A stretch of DNA of 64,000 bases from Novosphingobium meiothermophilum (GTDB lineage: Bacteria > Pseudomonadota > Alphaproteobacteria > Sphingomonadales > Sphingomonadaceae), in NCBI RefSeq assembly GCF_003171715.1, contig NZ_QGHL01000010.1, positions 1 through 64,000 on the forward strand, in the 5' to 3' direction. The notes below the pieces were generated by a model. That model worked only from the letters and a program-made list of their open reading frames with translations. It searched no databases and was not told the origin of the DNA. Each line of letters starts with the position of its first letter. Position 1 is the first letter of the stretch. Shown piece by piece: positions 16,252 to 24,083 of the stretch. The position numbers and the translations under genes are program-made.

Positions 16252-17289
16252 ATGACCGTAAACCGCCGATTCCTCCTTGCCCGCCGCCCACATGGCACGC
16301 CCGTTCCGCAAGACTTTTCGCTGGTGGAACAGCCGGTTCCAGAAGCCCCCGAAGGCGGCTTCGTGGTGCGCAACTGCTATGCCTCGCTCGATCCCGCGCA
16401 GCGCGGATGGATGGACGATGCCCCCAGCTACATGCCGCCGATCCCGCTGGGCGATCCGGTGCGGGCCACCACGGTGGGTGTGGTCGCGGCATCGAAATCG
16501 CCTGATTTTGCCGTGGGCGACTGGGTTCTGGGCATGAACGGCCTGGAGGACTACTCGGTAAACGTTGCCGGCGGCTTCACCATGAAGGTTGATGTGTCCC
16601 AGGTTGATTCGCCATCGCGGTTCCTTTCCGCGATGGGTGCCGTGGGGCTTACCGCCTATTTCGGGCTGACCGAAGTGGCAAGGCCCAAGGCGGGGGAAAC
16701 CCTGCTGGTTTCGGGCGCTGCGGGCGCGGTGGGATCGGCCGTGGGTCAGATCGGCAAGATCATGGGCTGCCGCGTGATCGGCATTGCGGGTGGCCCGGCC
16801 AAGTGCCGCCGCCTGATCGAGGATTACGGCTTCGACGTGGCGATCGACTACAAAACCGCTGAGGGACGGGCGAAGAGCGTGGCCGAACTGGCCGCCGAAA
16901 TCCGCGCCGCTGCGCCAAACGGGGCCGATGTGGTGTTCGAGAACGTGGGCGGCGATGTGATGGACGCCGAACTGCTCAATCTGGCCAAGTATGCGCGCAT
17001 CGTGCTGTGCGGCATGATCAGCGAATACAATTCGCCCGAAAAGATCGGCGTGCGCAACCTTTGGCAGGTGCTGGCGCAGCAGGCCACGCTCTATGGCTAC
17101 CTCGTCATGGACTATGTGCCGCGCTTTGCCGAAGGCGGGGCGGTGATGGCCGGATGGATGGCCGAGGGGCGCCTGCGCATCGACGAGGACGTGCAGGAAG
17201 GTCTGGAAAACGCCTATGATGCCTTCATGCGCCTGTTCACCGGCGCGAACACGGGCAAGCTGGTGCTGAAGATCGCCGATGGCCTCTGA
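16252..17289 (+). CDS. NADP-dependent zinc-free MDR reductase (third paralogue)
   Basis: A 345-residue member of the same MDR subfamily as 4174 and 10988. Visible landmarks: VRNCYASLDPAQRGWMDD, SPSRFLSAMGAVGLTAYFGL, the VSGAAGAVGSAVGQIG nucleotide loop, GIAGGPAKCRRL, AIDYKTAEG and VVFENVGGDVMDAEL, VLCGMISEYNSP. The second start residue set MTVNR matches the paralogue at 10988. It likely reduces an enone or enoyl intermediate. The start follows GGGAGAGAGACC. It diverges from TonB receptor 2, and its stop lies 11 bases inside the next SDR gene, so the two are translationally coupled. Confidence 0.88.
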   Translation: MTVNRRFLLARRPHGTPVPQDFSLVEQPVPEAPEGGFVVRNCYASLDPAQRGWMDDAPSYMPPIPLGDPVRATTVGVVAASKSPDFAVGDWVLGMNGLEDYSVNVAGGFTMKVDVSQVDSPSRFLSAMGAVGLTAYFGLTEVARPKAGETLLVSGAAGAVGSAVGQIGKIMGCRVIGIAGGPAKCRRLIEDYGFDVAIDYKTAEGRAKSVAELAAEIRAAAPNGADVVFENVGGDVMDAELLNLAKYARIVLCGMISEYNSPEKIGVRNLWQVLAQQATLYGYLVMDYVPRFAEGGAVMAGWMAEGRLRIDEDVQEGLENAYDAFMRLFTGANTGKLVLKIADGL

Positions 17290-18010
17290 CCGGCTGCTGG
17301 GCCGCAAGGCGATCGTCACGGGGGCGGCATCGGGTATCGGGGCCGCTGCCGCCGCGCGGCTGCGTGCCGATGGCGCAACCGTTTTCACCGCCGACGTGCA
17401 GGCGCCGGATTCGGGCGCGAAGGTCGATTTCGTGGCTGATCTGACCGCGCCCGATGCCAATGCCCGGCTGGTTCAGGCTGCGGTTGCCGCCATGGGCGGG
17501 CTGGATACGCTGGTGCCCTGCGCCGGGATCAGCGCCTTTCATCCGCTGGAAGGGCACGACGATGCCTATTTCCTGCGCGTGCTCGATGTGAACCTTGTGG
17601 CCGTGTTCCGCCTGATCCGCGAAGCCGCGCCGCAGCTGAAGGCGGCGGGCAACGGGCGGATCGTGACCATCGGTTCCACCACGTCGAGCCATGGCGACGA
17701 AGGGCTTTGCGCCTATGCCGCTTCCAAGCACGCGGTGCTGGGCCTGACGAAATCGGTGGCGGCCGAACTGGGACCGTTCGGTGTGACCGCCAATTGCGTG
17801 CAGCCCGGCGCCATTGCCACGCCGATGACCGCACCCGCCTTTGCCGACATGCCTGAGTTCCGCACCTTCTGGGAAAACAAGGCCGCGCTGCGCCGCCTTG
17901 GCCAGCCTGAGGACATTGCCGATGTCATCGCCTTCCTGTGCAGCGATGATGCGCGTTTCATGTCCGGCCACGGGGTGTGGGTGGATGGCGGCGCGATGGT
18001 GCGGCACTAG
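17279..18010 (+). CDS. SDR family oxidoreductase
   Basis: A 243-residue classical SDR. TGAASGIGAAAAARL gives the cofactor loop, TADVQ follows the second strand (acidic, NAD preference), the usual NNAG is replaced by PCAG, and the catalytic set is TIGSTTSS with YAASK. The end is GHGVWVDGGAMV. The NNAG-to-PCAG change is a modest oddity that occurs in some SDRs; the Asn that relays protons is missing at that place. It overlaps the MDR 16252 gene by 11 bases and probably processes the same intermediate. It faces the Rieske oxygenase operon tail to tail. Confidence 0.87.
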   Translation: MASDRLLGRKAIVTGAASGIGAAAAARLRADGATVFTADVQAPDSGAKVDFVADLTAPDANARLVQAAVAAMGGLDTLVPCAGISAFHPLEGHDDAYFLRVLDVNLVAVFRLIREAAPQLKAAGNGRIVTIGSTTSSHGDEGLCAYAASKHAVLGLTKSVAAELGPFGVTANCVQPGAIATPMTAPAFADMPEFRTFWENKAALRRLGQPEDIADVIAFLCSDDARFMSGHGVWVDGGAMVRH

Positions 18011-18077
18011 CGCCCGGACGCGCAGGGCAGAGGGCGGGATGGCGGTATGCCCCGGCCCGATCCGCCCCTGGGGCAGA

Positions 18078-19262
18078 TCACTCCTTCATCACCGGCATCG
18101 GCGTCTGCCCGGTTTCGTCAAGGTAATAGGCCACCCATTTGTGGAAGAACTGGTTGCCCGGTTCGTTGCGGCCGAAGGTCTGGTGCGTCATCGCGCCTGA
18201 TTCCAGCCCGTTCTGCACCTTGAGACCGAGGAAGTAGTCCTCTTCCTCGACCACGTCGAAAAAGAAATCGCACATCCGGTCAAGCGCGGCGAGGCCCTCC
18301 TCGGTTTCGGGTTTCACCGGGAAGATATAGTTCATCACGGTGGTGTTCTGGTTGGCGGCGGGTCCGGGGAACAACTGGGCAAGCTGGCCCATTTCGGGCG
18401 CCAGGAAGAAGCTCATGTTGGGGAACAGCATCCGGATGAAATCATAGCCGTGGTTTTCCTGACGGCCCCATTCCTCGCGCGGGAGATCATGCAGGCGGGT
18501 GATGCTGTTCTGCGGAAAGCCCAGCCGGATGTGCGGGCCGAACCCTTCATAGCTGGCGCGGTTCGAAGGACTGCGCGTGGCCACGGTGTTGGTGTGCGCG
18601 GCCTGGAAGTGATAGCCTTCGAGATAGCCGTCATAGGCCACCTTCCAGTTGGCGCCCTGCATCTTGCGGCTCTTGTGGAAATACCACGTCTCCAGCCGGA
18701 GCGCGGCAAAATCCTCATACATGCCGCCCATCCACGCCACCGCGTCGATCGGCAGACCGGGCGTAAGGATCACGAAGATCATGCCCGCTGCCTCGTCACA
18801 GGGCAGCTCGGTCATGTTGAGGGTAGAGCGATCGACATCGCCGAACGTGCTCGCCTCGGCAATGCCGATCAGCTTGCCATCGTTGGCATAGGTCCAGCCG
18901 TGATACTGGCAGGCAAAGGCCCGGCAGTTGCCCTTGCCTTCGGGCGCAAGGTGCATGGCGCGGTGCTTGCACACGTTGAGGAACGCGCGCGCCTTGCCAT
19001 CCTTGCCGCGGGTGATGAGCACGGGCAGGCCCATCACATCCATCGCCTTGTAATCGTTCACTTCCGGCAATTCGATGGTCAGCGCCAGCATCAGCGGCAA
19101 GCGCTTGAAGATGCGGGCGATCTCGGCATCGAAGCGTTCCTGGCTGAGGTAATCGGCCACGGGCACGCGCATCACGTCGCTGGCCTGATCGGTGGTCTTC
19201 GTTTCCACGAAGTGCAGCATCCGTTCCGCAGCGCGGGCATACTTGTCGTAAAGTTCGGTCAT
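18078..19262 (-). CDS. Rieske non-heme iron oxygenase, large subunit (second in operon)
   Basis: A 394-residue oxygenase component. The Rieske site is C98/H100 in NVCKHRAMHL and C118/H121 in ACQYHGW. The mononuclear iron site is EGYHFQAAH (H218, H223), the usual E/D-x2-H-x4-H motif, with a C-terminal acidic ligand expected but not assigned. Such enzymes hydroxylate aromatic or alicyclic rings or demethylate ethers, fed by a ferredoxin. No beta subunit gene is present, so an alpha-only trimer is likely. It starts 10 bases after the end of a second Rieske gene (19273-20694) and lies downstream of it, so the two are co-transcribed. Substrate unknown. Confidence 0.9.
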   Translation of the reverse strand: MTELYDKYARAAERMLHFVETKTTDQASDVMRVPVADYLSQERFDAEIARIFKRLPLMLALTIELPEVNDYKAMDVMGLPVLITRGKDGKARAFLNVCKHRAMHLAPEGKGNCRAFACQYHGWTYANDGKLIGIAEASTFGDVDRSTLNMTELPCDEAAGMIFVILTPGLPIDAVAWMGGMYEDFAALRLETWYFHKSRKMQGANWKVAYDGYLEGYHFQAAHTNTVATRSPSNRASYEGFGPHIRLGFPQNSITRLHDLPREEWGRQENHGYDFIRMLFPNMSFFLAPEMGQLAQLFPGPAANQNTTVMNYIFPVKPETEEGLAALDRMCDFFFDVVEEEDYFLGLKVQNGLESGAMTHQTFGRNEPGNQFFHKWVAYYLDETGQTPMPVMKE

Positions 19263-19272
19263 CGGTGCGGCC

Positions 19273-20694
19273 TCACTTGTTCAGGTAGTAATCGAGGGTC
19301 TGGTGGATGTGGCGGATGCGGACTTCCTGATAGTCGGCCAGCTCCACCGCCCGATTCTTCGATGCCTTCAGCCCTTCGTGGCAAAGCTGCATGTTCTCGC
19401 TGTCCTGATCGAGCACCGCGCCCAGCACGCCAAGTTCGGGGGCATCGGCCCAGATCTGGTCATCGCCCAGCATGTGCATCGGCACGCCCGCCGGGCGCAG
19501 CCCCTCGCGTCTCTGGTCTTCGGGAATGCGGGCGATCACGCGCACTTCCATCAGGCACCTGTCCTGATCGGGCCATGGCCGCCAGCGATAGACGATGTTG
19601 GGCATGAACCCGCCCCACGGCGCGAAGTTGGGGAACACGTTATAGACCAGCGCATCGAGCAGCTCGCTTTCCGAGACGCCTGAATAGTCGCCGCCATACT
19701 GCTTTTCAGAGACCTCGCGCATCTTCTCGCCAAGGGCGGCGCGGGCACTGCGGCCTTCGGGCACTTCGATGGCGTAGTTGTCCTTGTCCGCGTCGTAGTT
19801 GTCGGCGCTGCGGCCGTTGTATTTGCGGAACTCGTCGATAATGCGCTGCTGCGGCCAGTTCTCGGACCTTGCCTGCGCCTCGATATGCGGGCTGATGACG
19901 CCGAAGGGAGTGTAGTTCACGTTCACGTGCCGCCCCAGCACATGATAGGCCGCGTTGGCATCGCCGGTGAAAGGCATCAGCTGAGGATGCGTGACATAGG
20001 CGTGGTAGCTTTCCATGAAGGCTTCCATCGCGATCTTCCAGTTGGCCGGGATCACCTTGGCCACCCAGGCCACTGTCACGCAATCCTCATGGCGCCAGCG
20101 CCTGAAGAACTCCGGCAGGGGATCGAGGTATTCCTCGATGCTGGGGCCTTCGGGGTTCTCGCGCACGAAGATATAGCCGCCCCACTGCGCAAGGCTGGCT
20201 TCGGGCAACTGCATCTTCTGATCGGTCAGGTGGGGAAAGTCCCAGCGGCAGGGAATATTGCGCAGCGATCCGTCGGGATTCCACGAAAAGCCGTGGAAGG
20301 GGCAGAGGAACTGGTCGGCGCTGCCGCTGTCGGTCTTGAGCTTGCGCCCGCGATGCAGGCACACGTTGTGGAACGCCTTCACACTGCCATCGTCCTGCCG
20401 CACCAGCAGATAGGACCGCCCGGCATTGTCGTAGGTCACATAATCGCCGGGTTCGGGCAGGTCTTCCTCGCGCGCGGCAAACTGCCACACGTTGGGCCAC
20501 ATCTTCTCGCATTCGGCGCGGAAGAAATCGGGGCTGTAGTAGCGCGCCGCATCGATCGGTTCCGAGCCAAGATACTGCGAGCGGTCCTCGGTCATGAAGG
20601 CGGGGGGCTGCACTTCGTCCGAGCGCAGGATGTCTTCCCAGCTTGTGCCGGGGCAGCGGGCCTGATGAAGGGCGCCGGGATCGCGGTCTGCCAT
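19273..20694 (-). CDS. Rieske non-heme iron oxygenase, large subunit (first in operon)
   Basis: A 473-residue oxygenase component, longer than its partner. Rieske ligands are C112/H114 in NVCLHRGRKL and C131/H134 in CPFHGFSW; the iron site is FMESYHAYVTH (H231, H236). The extra length comes from an N-terminal extension of about 45 residues and an insertion after the iron motif. ATG 20694 follows GAGAGGA. It is first in a two-gene operon with the 394-residue oxygenase. The two differ enough that they are not recent duplicates, so they may act on successive intermediates or form a mixed complex. The only ferredoxin in the window is at 6497. A strong dyad (20854-20881) lies 160 bases upstream. 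Confidence 0.9.
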   Translation of the reverse strand: MADRDPGALHQARCPGTSWEDILRSDEVQPPAFMTEDRSQYLGSEPIDAARYYSPDFFRAECEKMWPNVWQFAAREEDLPEPGDYVTYDNAGRSYLLVRQDDGSVKAFHNVCLHRGRKLKTDSGSADQFLCPFHGFSWNPDGSLRNIPCRWDFPHLTDQKMQLPEASLAQWGGYIFVRENPEGPSIEEYLDPLPEFFRRWRHEDCVTVAWVAKVIPANWKIAMEAFMESYHAYVTHPQLMPFTGDANAAYHVLGRHVNVNYTPFGVISPHIEAQARSENWPQQRIIDEFRKYNGRSADNYDADKDNYAIEVPEGRSARAALGEKMREVSEKQYGGDYSGVSESELLDALVYNVFPNFAPWGGFMPNIVYRWRPWPDQDRCLMEVRVIARIPEDQRREGLRPAGVPMHMLGDDQIWADAPELGVLGAVLDQDSENMQLCHEGLKASKNRAVELADYQEVRIRHIHQTLDYYLNK

Positions 20695-20781
20695 GATTGT
20701 CCTCTCCGTGGCGGGGTAGAGGCGAACTTGTCATGGCGGCGGGGGCTGCGGATTGATCGAGGTCAACAAGGGCCTGCGCAC

Positions 20782-20815
20782 GCCCTGCGCTTTTGGCTAG
20801 GCCCTGCACTTTTGG
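20782..20815. repeat. Direct repeat, 15 bases, period 19
   Basis: GCCCTGCGCTTTTGG (20782-20796) and GCCCTGCACTTTTGG (20801-20815) differ at one base and are spaced by 19 bases, about two helical turns. They lie upstream of the Rieske operon, between it and the dyad at 20854. A tandem binding site for an activator is one reading. Confidence 0.5.
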
Positions 20816-20853
20816 AGAGGCCCCGTTCCCGGCCGGATTCAAAGGATGGCGCG

Positions 20854-20881
20854 TGACACTTTGCCCGGCGGTAAAGTGTCA
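20854..20881. promoter_or_regulatory. Perfect 9-base dyad, probable operator
   Basis: TGACACTTT (20854-20862) and AAAGTGTCA (20873-20881) form a perfect inverted repeat with a 10-base spacer. It sits in the 272-base gap between the Rieske operon (starts at 20694, leftward) and the uncharacterised winged-helix-like gene (rightward). The symmetry and spacing suit a dimeric transcription factor. It is too far from a stop codon, and has no T run, to be a terminator. Confidence 0.6.
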
Positions 20882-20966
20882 TAGCCGACAAATGTTGGAT
20901 TGCGCGCATCGCCCGTCGCGAGGGGGATTCCCTTGAATCCTGTTATGTGCTTTCTTGAATCACGAA

Positions 20967-21575
20967 ATGTTCCATGCCGCCATCCCTCTTGCGCCACCGC
21001 TTGCACCTTCGCCGATGTCGCGCCTGCTGGATTGCCTGTCGCAGGCCAGCTCGCGCCCGCGCTATGCCTTCATGGTGCTCAGCCTGATTGCCGAAGTGGC
21101 CGATGCACAAGGAGAGGCCGGGCCATTCGTGCGGCGCGGCGGGCAGCAGTTCACCCTGAGAGACTGGCTGTGCGACAGTCTGGCCCCGATGGGCGGGCGC
21201 GATCCGCGCCGCATCGCGCTGGCAGAGCGGGTGCGCTCGGACCTGCTCCTTGAAGGCCGGATGCCCGCCGACCCGGCAGGGGCTGCGGCGCTGATCGAAC
21301 AGGAAGTGCGCGAGCGCGTGCGCGCATCGGGCAAGACCAATCTTAGCCGCGCGGTCTCCGAACTGGTGGGGGCGGGCCTGCTGCGCCGCTATTACAAGGG
21401 CTATGCCATCGATCATGCGAACCGGGGAGGCCAGCGCCATGCGGTCTATGTGCTGCAAGGTCTGGCGCGCTGCCTCATGGCGCCGTCGCAGGGCGCACAA
21501 GGTCTGCCTGCCAGCCCCGCGCCGCCGCGGCCAATTGCTCCCAAACCGGTGCAGGGTGAATTGCGTTTCGGTTGA
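20967..21575 (+). CDS. Uncharacterised protein with winged-helix-like C-terminal half
   Basis: About 202 residues; I do not recognise a named family. The first part holds a helix-rich segment SRPRYAFMVLSLIAEVADAQ and an RDWLCDSLAPMGGRDPRRIAL stretch. The middle is LIEQEVRERVRASGKT. The end resembles a winged helix: NLSRAVSELVGAGLLRRYY as recognition region, then YAIDHANRGGQRHAVYVL as a beta wing, then a proline-rich tail. A DNA-binding role is inferred from that pattern only. The start is uncertain: ATG 20967 or the later ATG 21015; neither has a good ribosome site. It faces away from the Rieske operon and has a perfect dyad 86 bases upstream, so it might bind there. Confidence 0.5.
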   Translation: MFHAAIPLAPPLAPSPMSRLLDCLSQASSRPRYAFMVLSLIAEVADAQGEAGPFVRRGGQQFTLRDWLCDSLAPMGGRDPRRIALAERVRSDLLLEGRMPADPAGAAALIEQEVRERVRASGKTNLSRAVSELVGAGLLRRYYKGYAIDHANRGGQRHAVYVLQGLARCLMAPSQGAQGLPASPAPPRPIAPKPVQGELRFG

Positions 21576-21608
21576 GCGTGCGCGCAACTGCGGCTAAACC
21601 GGCGAGCG

Positions 21609-23366
21609 ATGACACAGCCCCAATGGCTCTCGCTGGCCACTCTTGGCGGGATGATGGCCCTGTTCCTGTGGGGGCGCTTCCGGTATGACGTGACCGCCGT
21701 GATCGCGCTGCTGGCAGCAGTGGCGCTGGGCGTGGTCTCGCCCAGGGATGCCTTTACCGGCTTTGCCGATGATATCGTGGTGATCGTGGGTTCGGCGCTG
21801 GTCATGTCGGCGGCGGTGCAGCGTTCGGGCATGGTGGAACCGCTGCTGCAATCGCTGGCGGCGCGCGTGCGGCGCCCGCAGCAGCAGATGCTGGTGCTTT
21901 CGGCCACGGTGGGGCTGGCATCGGGTTTCATCAAGAACGTGGGGGCGCTGGCCATGCTCATGCCCGGCGCGGTGCAGATGGCGCGGCGCAACAAGGCTTC
22001 GCCCTCGCTCTATCTCATGCCCATGGCTTTCGGCTCGCTGCTGGGCGGACTGACCACGCTGATCGGCACATCGCCCAACATCATCGTCAGCCGGGTGCGG
22101 CAGGAAATGACGGGCGAACCGTTCCACATGTTCGATTACCTGCCCACCGGGCTGGGACTGCTGGCGCTGGGGCTGGTGTTTCTGGCCGTGGGCTGGCGGC
22201 TTTTGCCGACCGACCGCCGCGCCGCGCAAGGCATGGACGAGGCGATCAACATTTCCGACTACGTGATCGAGGCCACCGTCACCGAAGGTTCGCCAGCCGC
22301 CGGGCTGACCGTGCGCCAGTTCCTGGCCCGCCACGAAGGCGAGATCGAACTGGCCGGTCTGCTGCGCGGCGACATGCGCGGCGAGGTGGACCCCGACACC
22401 CACATCGGCAAGGGCGACGTGCTGATCCTGAGTGGCGAGCCGAACACGCTCGAACGCGTGGTCGGCGCGGACCGTCTGGGTCTTGCCGGGCATGACAGCC
22501 ACCGGGGCGATTCCATCGGCGTGATTGAAGCTGTGGTCCATGCCGATTCCGCGCTGATCGGGCGCACGGCGCGGCGCATGGAACTGCGCGAGCGGCTTGG
22601 CATCAACCTTATCGCCATCTCGCGCGAGGGGGAAACCATCGCCAACAAGCCCGGCAACACCGTGCTTCAGGCGGGCGACGTGATCGTGCTGCAAGGCCCG
22701 GTCGAAACCATGCCCGCCCGCCTTGCCGAACTGGGCGCGCTGCCGCTGGCCGAACGCAAGATCGGGCTTGGCTCGCGCAAGTCGCGCTGGCTGCCCATCA
22801 TCATTCTGGCGGGCGCAATGGTGGCCGCAGGCAGCGGCATCATGCCCGCCGCGCTTGCCTTCTTCGCCGCGGCGGGGCTTACGGTGATAACCGGCGCGCT
22901 GCCCGCCGATGCCGCCTACAAGGCAGTGGAATGGCCCATCCTCATCATGCTGGGCGCGCTCATTCCCGTGAGCGAATCGCTCCAGACATCGGGCGCATCC
23001 GATGTGATCGCGCGGGTTCTGTCCGAGCTTGCCGTCCAGCTTCCGGCATGGGGCGCGGTGGCGCTGATCCTGGTCGCTGCCATGGCTGTCACCCCGTTCC
23101 TCAACAATGCCGCAACGGTGCTGGTCATGGCGCCGATCGCGGCCGTCTTTGCCGAACAGCTTCATTACCGGCCCGAAGCCTTCCTGATTGCCACGGCGGT
23201 GGGCGCGGGGTGCGATTTTCTTACCCCCATCGGCCACCAGTGCAACACGCTGGTGCTCGGCCCCGGCGGCTACCGGTTTGGTGATTATGCCCGCCTCGGC
23301 GCGCCGCTATCGCTGCTGGTGGTGATCTTCGGCACGCCGCTGATCCTCTGGTGCTGGCCGCTCTGA
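21609..23366 (+). CDS. SLC13/DASS-type permease with RCK_C domains
   Basis: A 585-residue inner-membrane transporter. The N-terminal half has hydrophobic helices from residue 5 to about 205, with the KNVGALAMLMP and GTSPNIIVS loops typical of the divalent-anion:Na+ symporter (CitM/SLC13) family. Residues about 215-375 form two soluble TrkA-C (RCK_C) regulatory domains (EGSPAAGLTVRQFLARHEGE; then DSALIGRTARRMELRERLG). The second membrane half follows, with FLNNAATVLVMAPIA and LTPIGHQCNTLVLGPGGY, the repeat of the first motif pair. It probably moves sulfate, a dicarboxylate or a similar anion. It starts 33 bases after the preceding unknown gene. Confidence 0.85.
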   Translation: MTQPQWLSLATLGGMMALFLWGRFRYDVTAVIALLAAVALGVVSPRDAFTGFADDIVVIVGSALVMSAAVQRSGMVEPLLQSLAARVRRPQQQMLVLSATVGLASGFIKNVGALAMLMPGAVQMARRNKASPSLYLMPMAFGSLLGGLTTLIGTSPNIIVSRVRQEMTGEPFHMFDYLPTGLGLLALGLVFLAVGWRLLPTDRRAAQGMDEAINISDYVIEATVTEGSPAAGLTVRQFLARHEGEIELAGLLRGDMRGEVDPDTHIGKGDVLILSGEPNTLERVVGADRLGLAGHDSHRGDSIGVIEAVVHADSALIGRTARRMELRERLGINLIAISREGETIANKPGNTVLQAGDVIVLQGPVETMPARLAELGALPLAERKIGLGSRKSRWLPIIILAGAMVAAGSGIMPAALAFFAAAGLTVITGALPADAAYKAVEWPILIMLGALIPVSESLQTSGASDVIARVLSELAVQLPAWGAVALILVAAMAVTPFLNNAATVLVMAPIAAVFAEQLHYRPEAFLIATAVGAGCDFLTPIGHQCNTLVLGPGGYRFGDYARLGAPLSLLVVIFGTPLILWCWPL

Positions 23367-23451
23367 CTGCGGCGGCGCGAATGGCGTATTGCGGCGGCGC
23401 GCGCTGCACCCAAGGCTGGCGCGGCAGTTACCGCACGGGAGATCGCGCAGC

Positions 23452-24078
23452 ATGAAGGCAGGAATCACCGCAACCGCGCTTTTGCTTGCCGTGCTCACGG
23501 GCAGCACGGCCGCGGCGCAGACCGGCGCGCCTGCAAATGCCGCTTCCGCACCCGCTCCTGCGGCTCAGGCACCTGCGCTCGTGCCCGATGGGTTCGCCGT
23601 GCCCGTGCTGGCGCAAGGTCCGGGCTTTGCGCTGGTGCCGCTTGGTCCGCCGCTCGTGAAGATCGACTATGACGCCTACATGGCCTCGATCGCGCATCTC
23701 CAGCAGACCTTCACCCGCAGCACATCGTGGCCGCATGCCGGACTGACCCATGCCGATGCCATGGCCGACATGGAGGGCGAACAGGCCCGCTTCATGGCGC
23801 GCAAATCCTTTGCCTATGGCGTGCTGACCAGCGACGGCAGGCGCGAACGCGGCAGCGTCTATGTCTCGCCCAGCCCGGTGCCCGGCTATGATGCCATGGT
23901 GCGCCTGTGGGTGACGAAGGCCGAATACGATGCGGGCTTCGATGCCGCGCTTTATGACTGGGTGCAGGGCTGGATCGCGCGGGAATGGCCTTTTGCGCGT
24001 GTGGCCTATCCGGGCCGCGCCATCGCGTGGGACGAATGGGACGCCAAGGTGGCCGCCGCCAAGGCGGTGAAGAAGTAA
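23452..24078 (+). CDS. Secreted GNAT-like protein
   Basis: A 208-residue exported protein. A signal peptide (KAGITATALLLAVLTG, then AAAQ) is followed by a low-complexity Ala/Pro segment (to about 45) and then a domain resembling a family of sphingomonad GNAT-fold proteins: FAYGVLTSDGRRERGSVYVS, PGYDAMVRLWVTKAEYDAGF, YDWVQGWIAREWPFARVAYP and GR. GNAT acetyltransferases use cytoplasmic acetyl-CoA, so a signal peptide on this fold is odd; the usual Q/R-x2-G-x-G/A pyrophosphate loop is not evident. It may have lost acyl transfer and now bind something in the periplasm. ATG 23452 is the first start giving a signal peptide. Family call moderate, function unknown. Confidence 0.55.
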   Translation: MKAGITATALLLAVLTGSTAAAQTGAPANAASAPAPAAQAPALVPDGFAVPVLAQGPGFALVPLGPPLVKIDYDAYMASIAHLQQTFTRSTSWPHAGLTHADAMADMEGEQARFMARKSFAYGVLTSDGRRERGSVYVSPSPVPGYDAMVRLWVTKAEYDAGFDAALYDWVQGWIAREWPFARVAYPGRAIAWDEWDAKVAAAKAVKK

Positions 24079-24083
24079 GCCTT

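Noticed and set aside
13634-16255. 873-codon open frame opposite TonB receptor 2
   Set aside because: Arg/Gly/Ala-rich shadow of the receptor codons with no family pattern.
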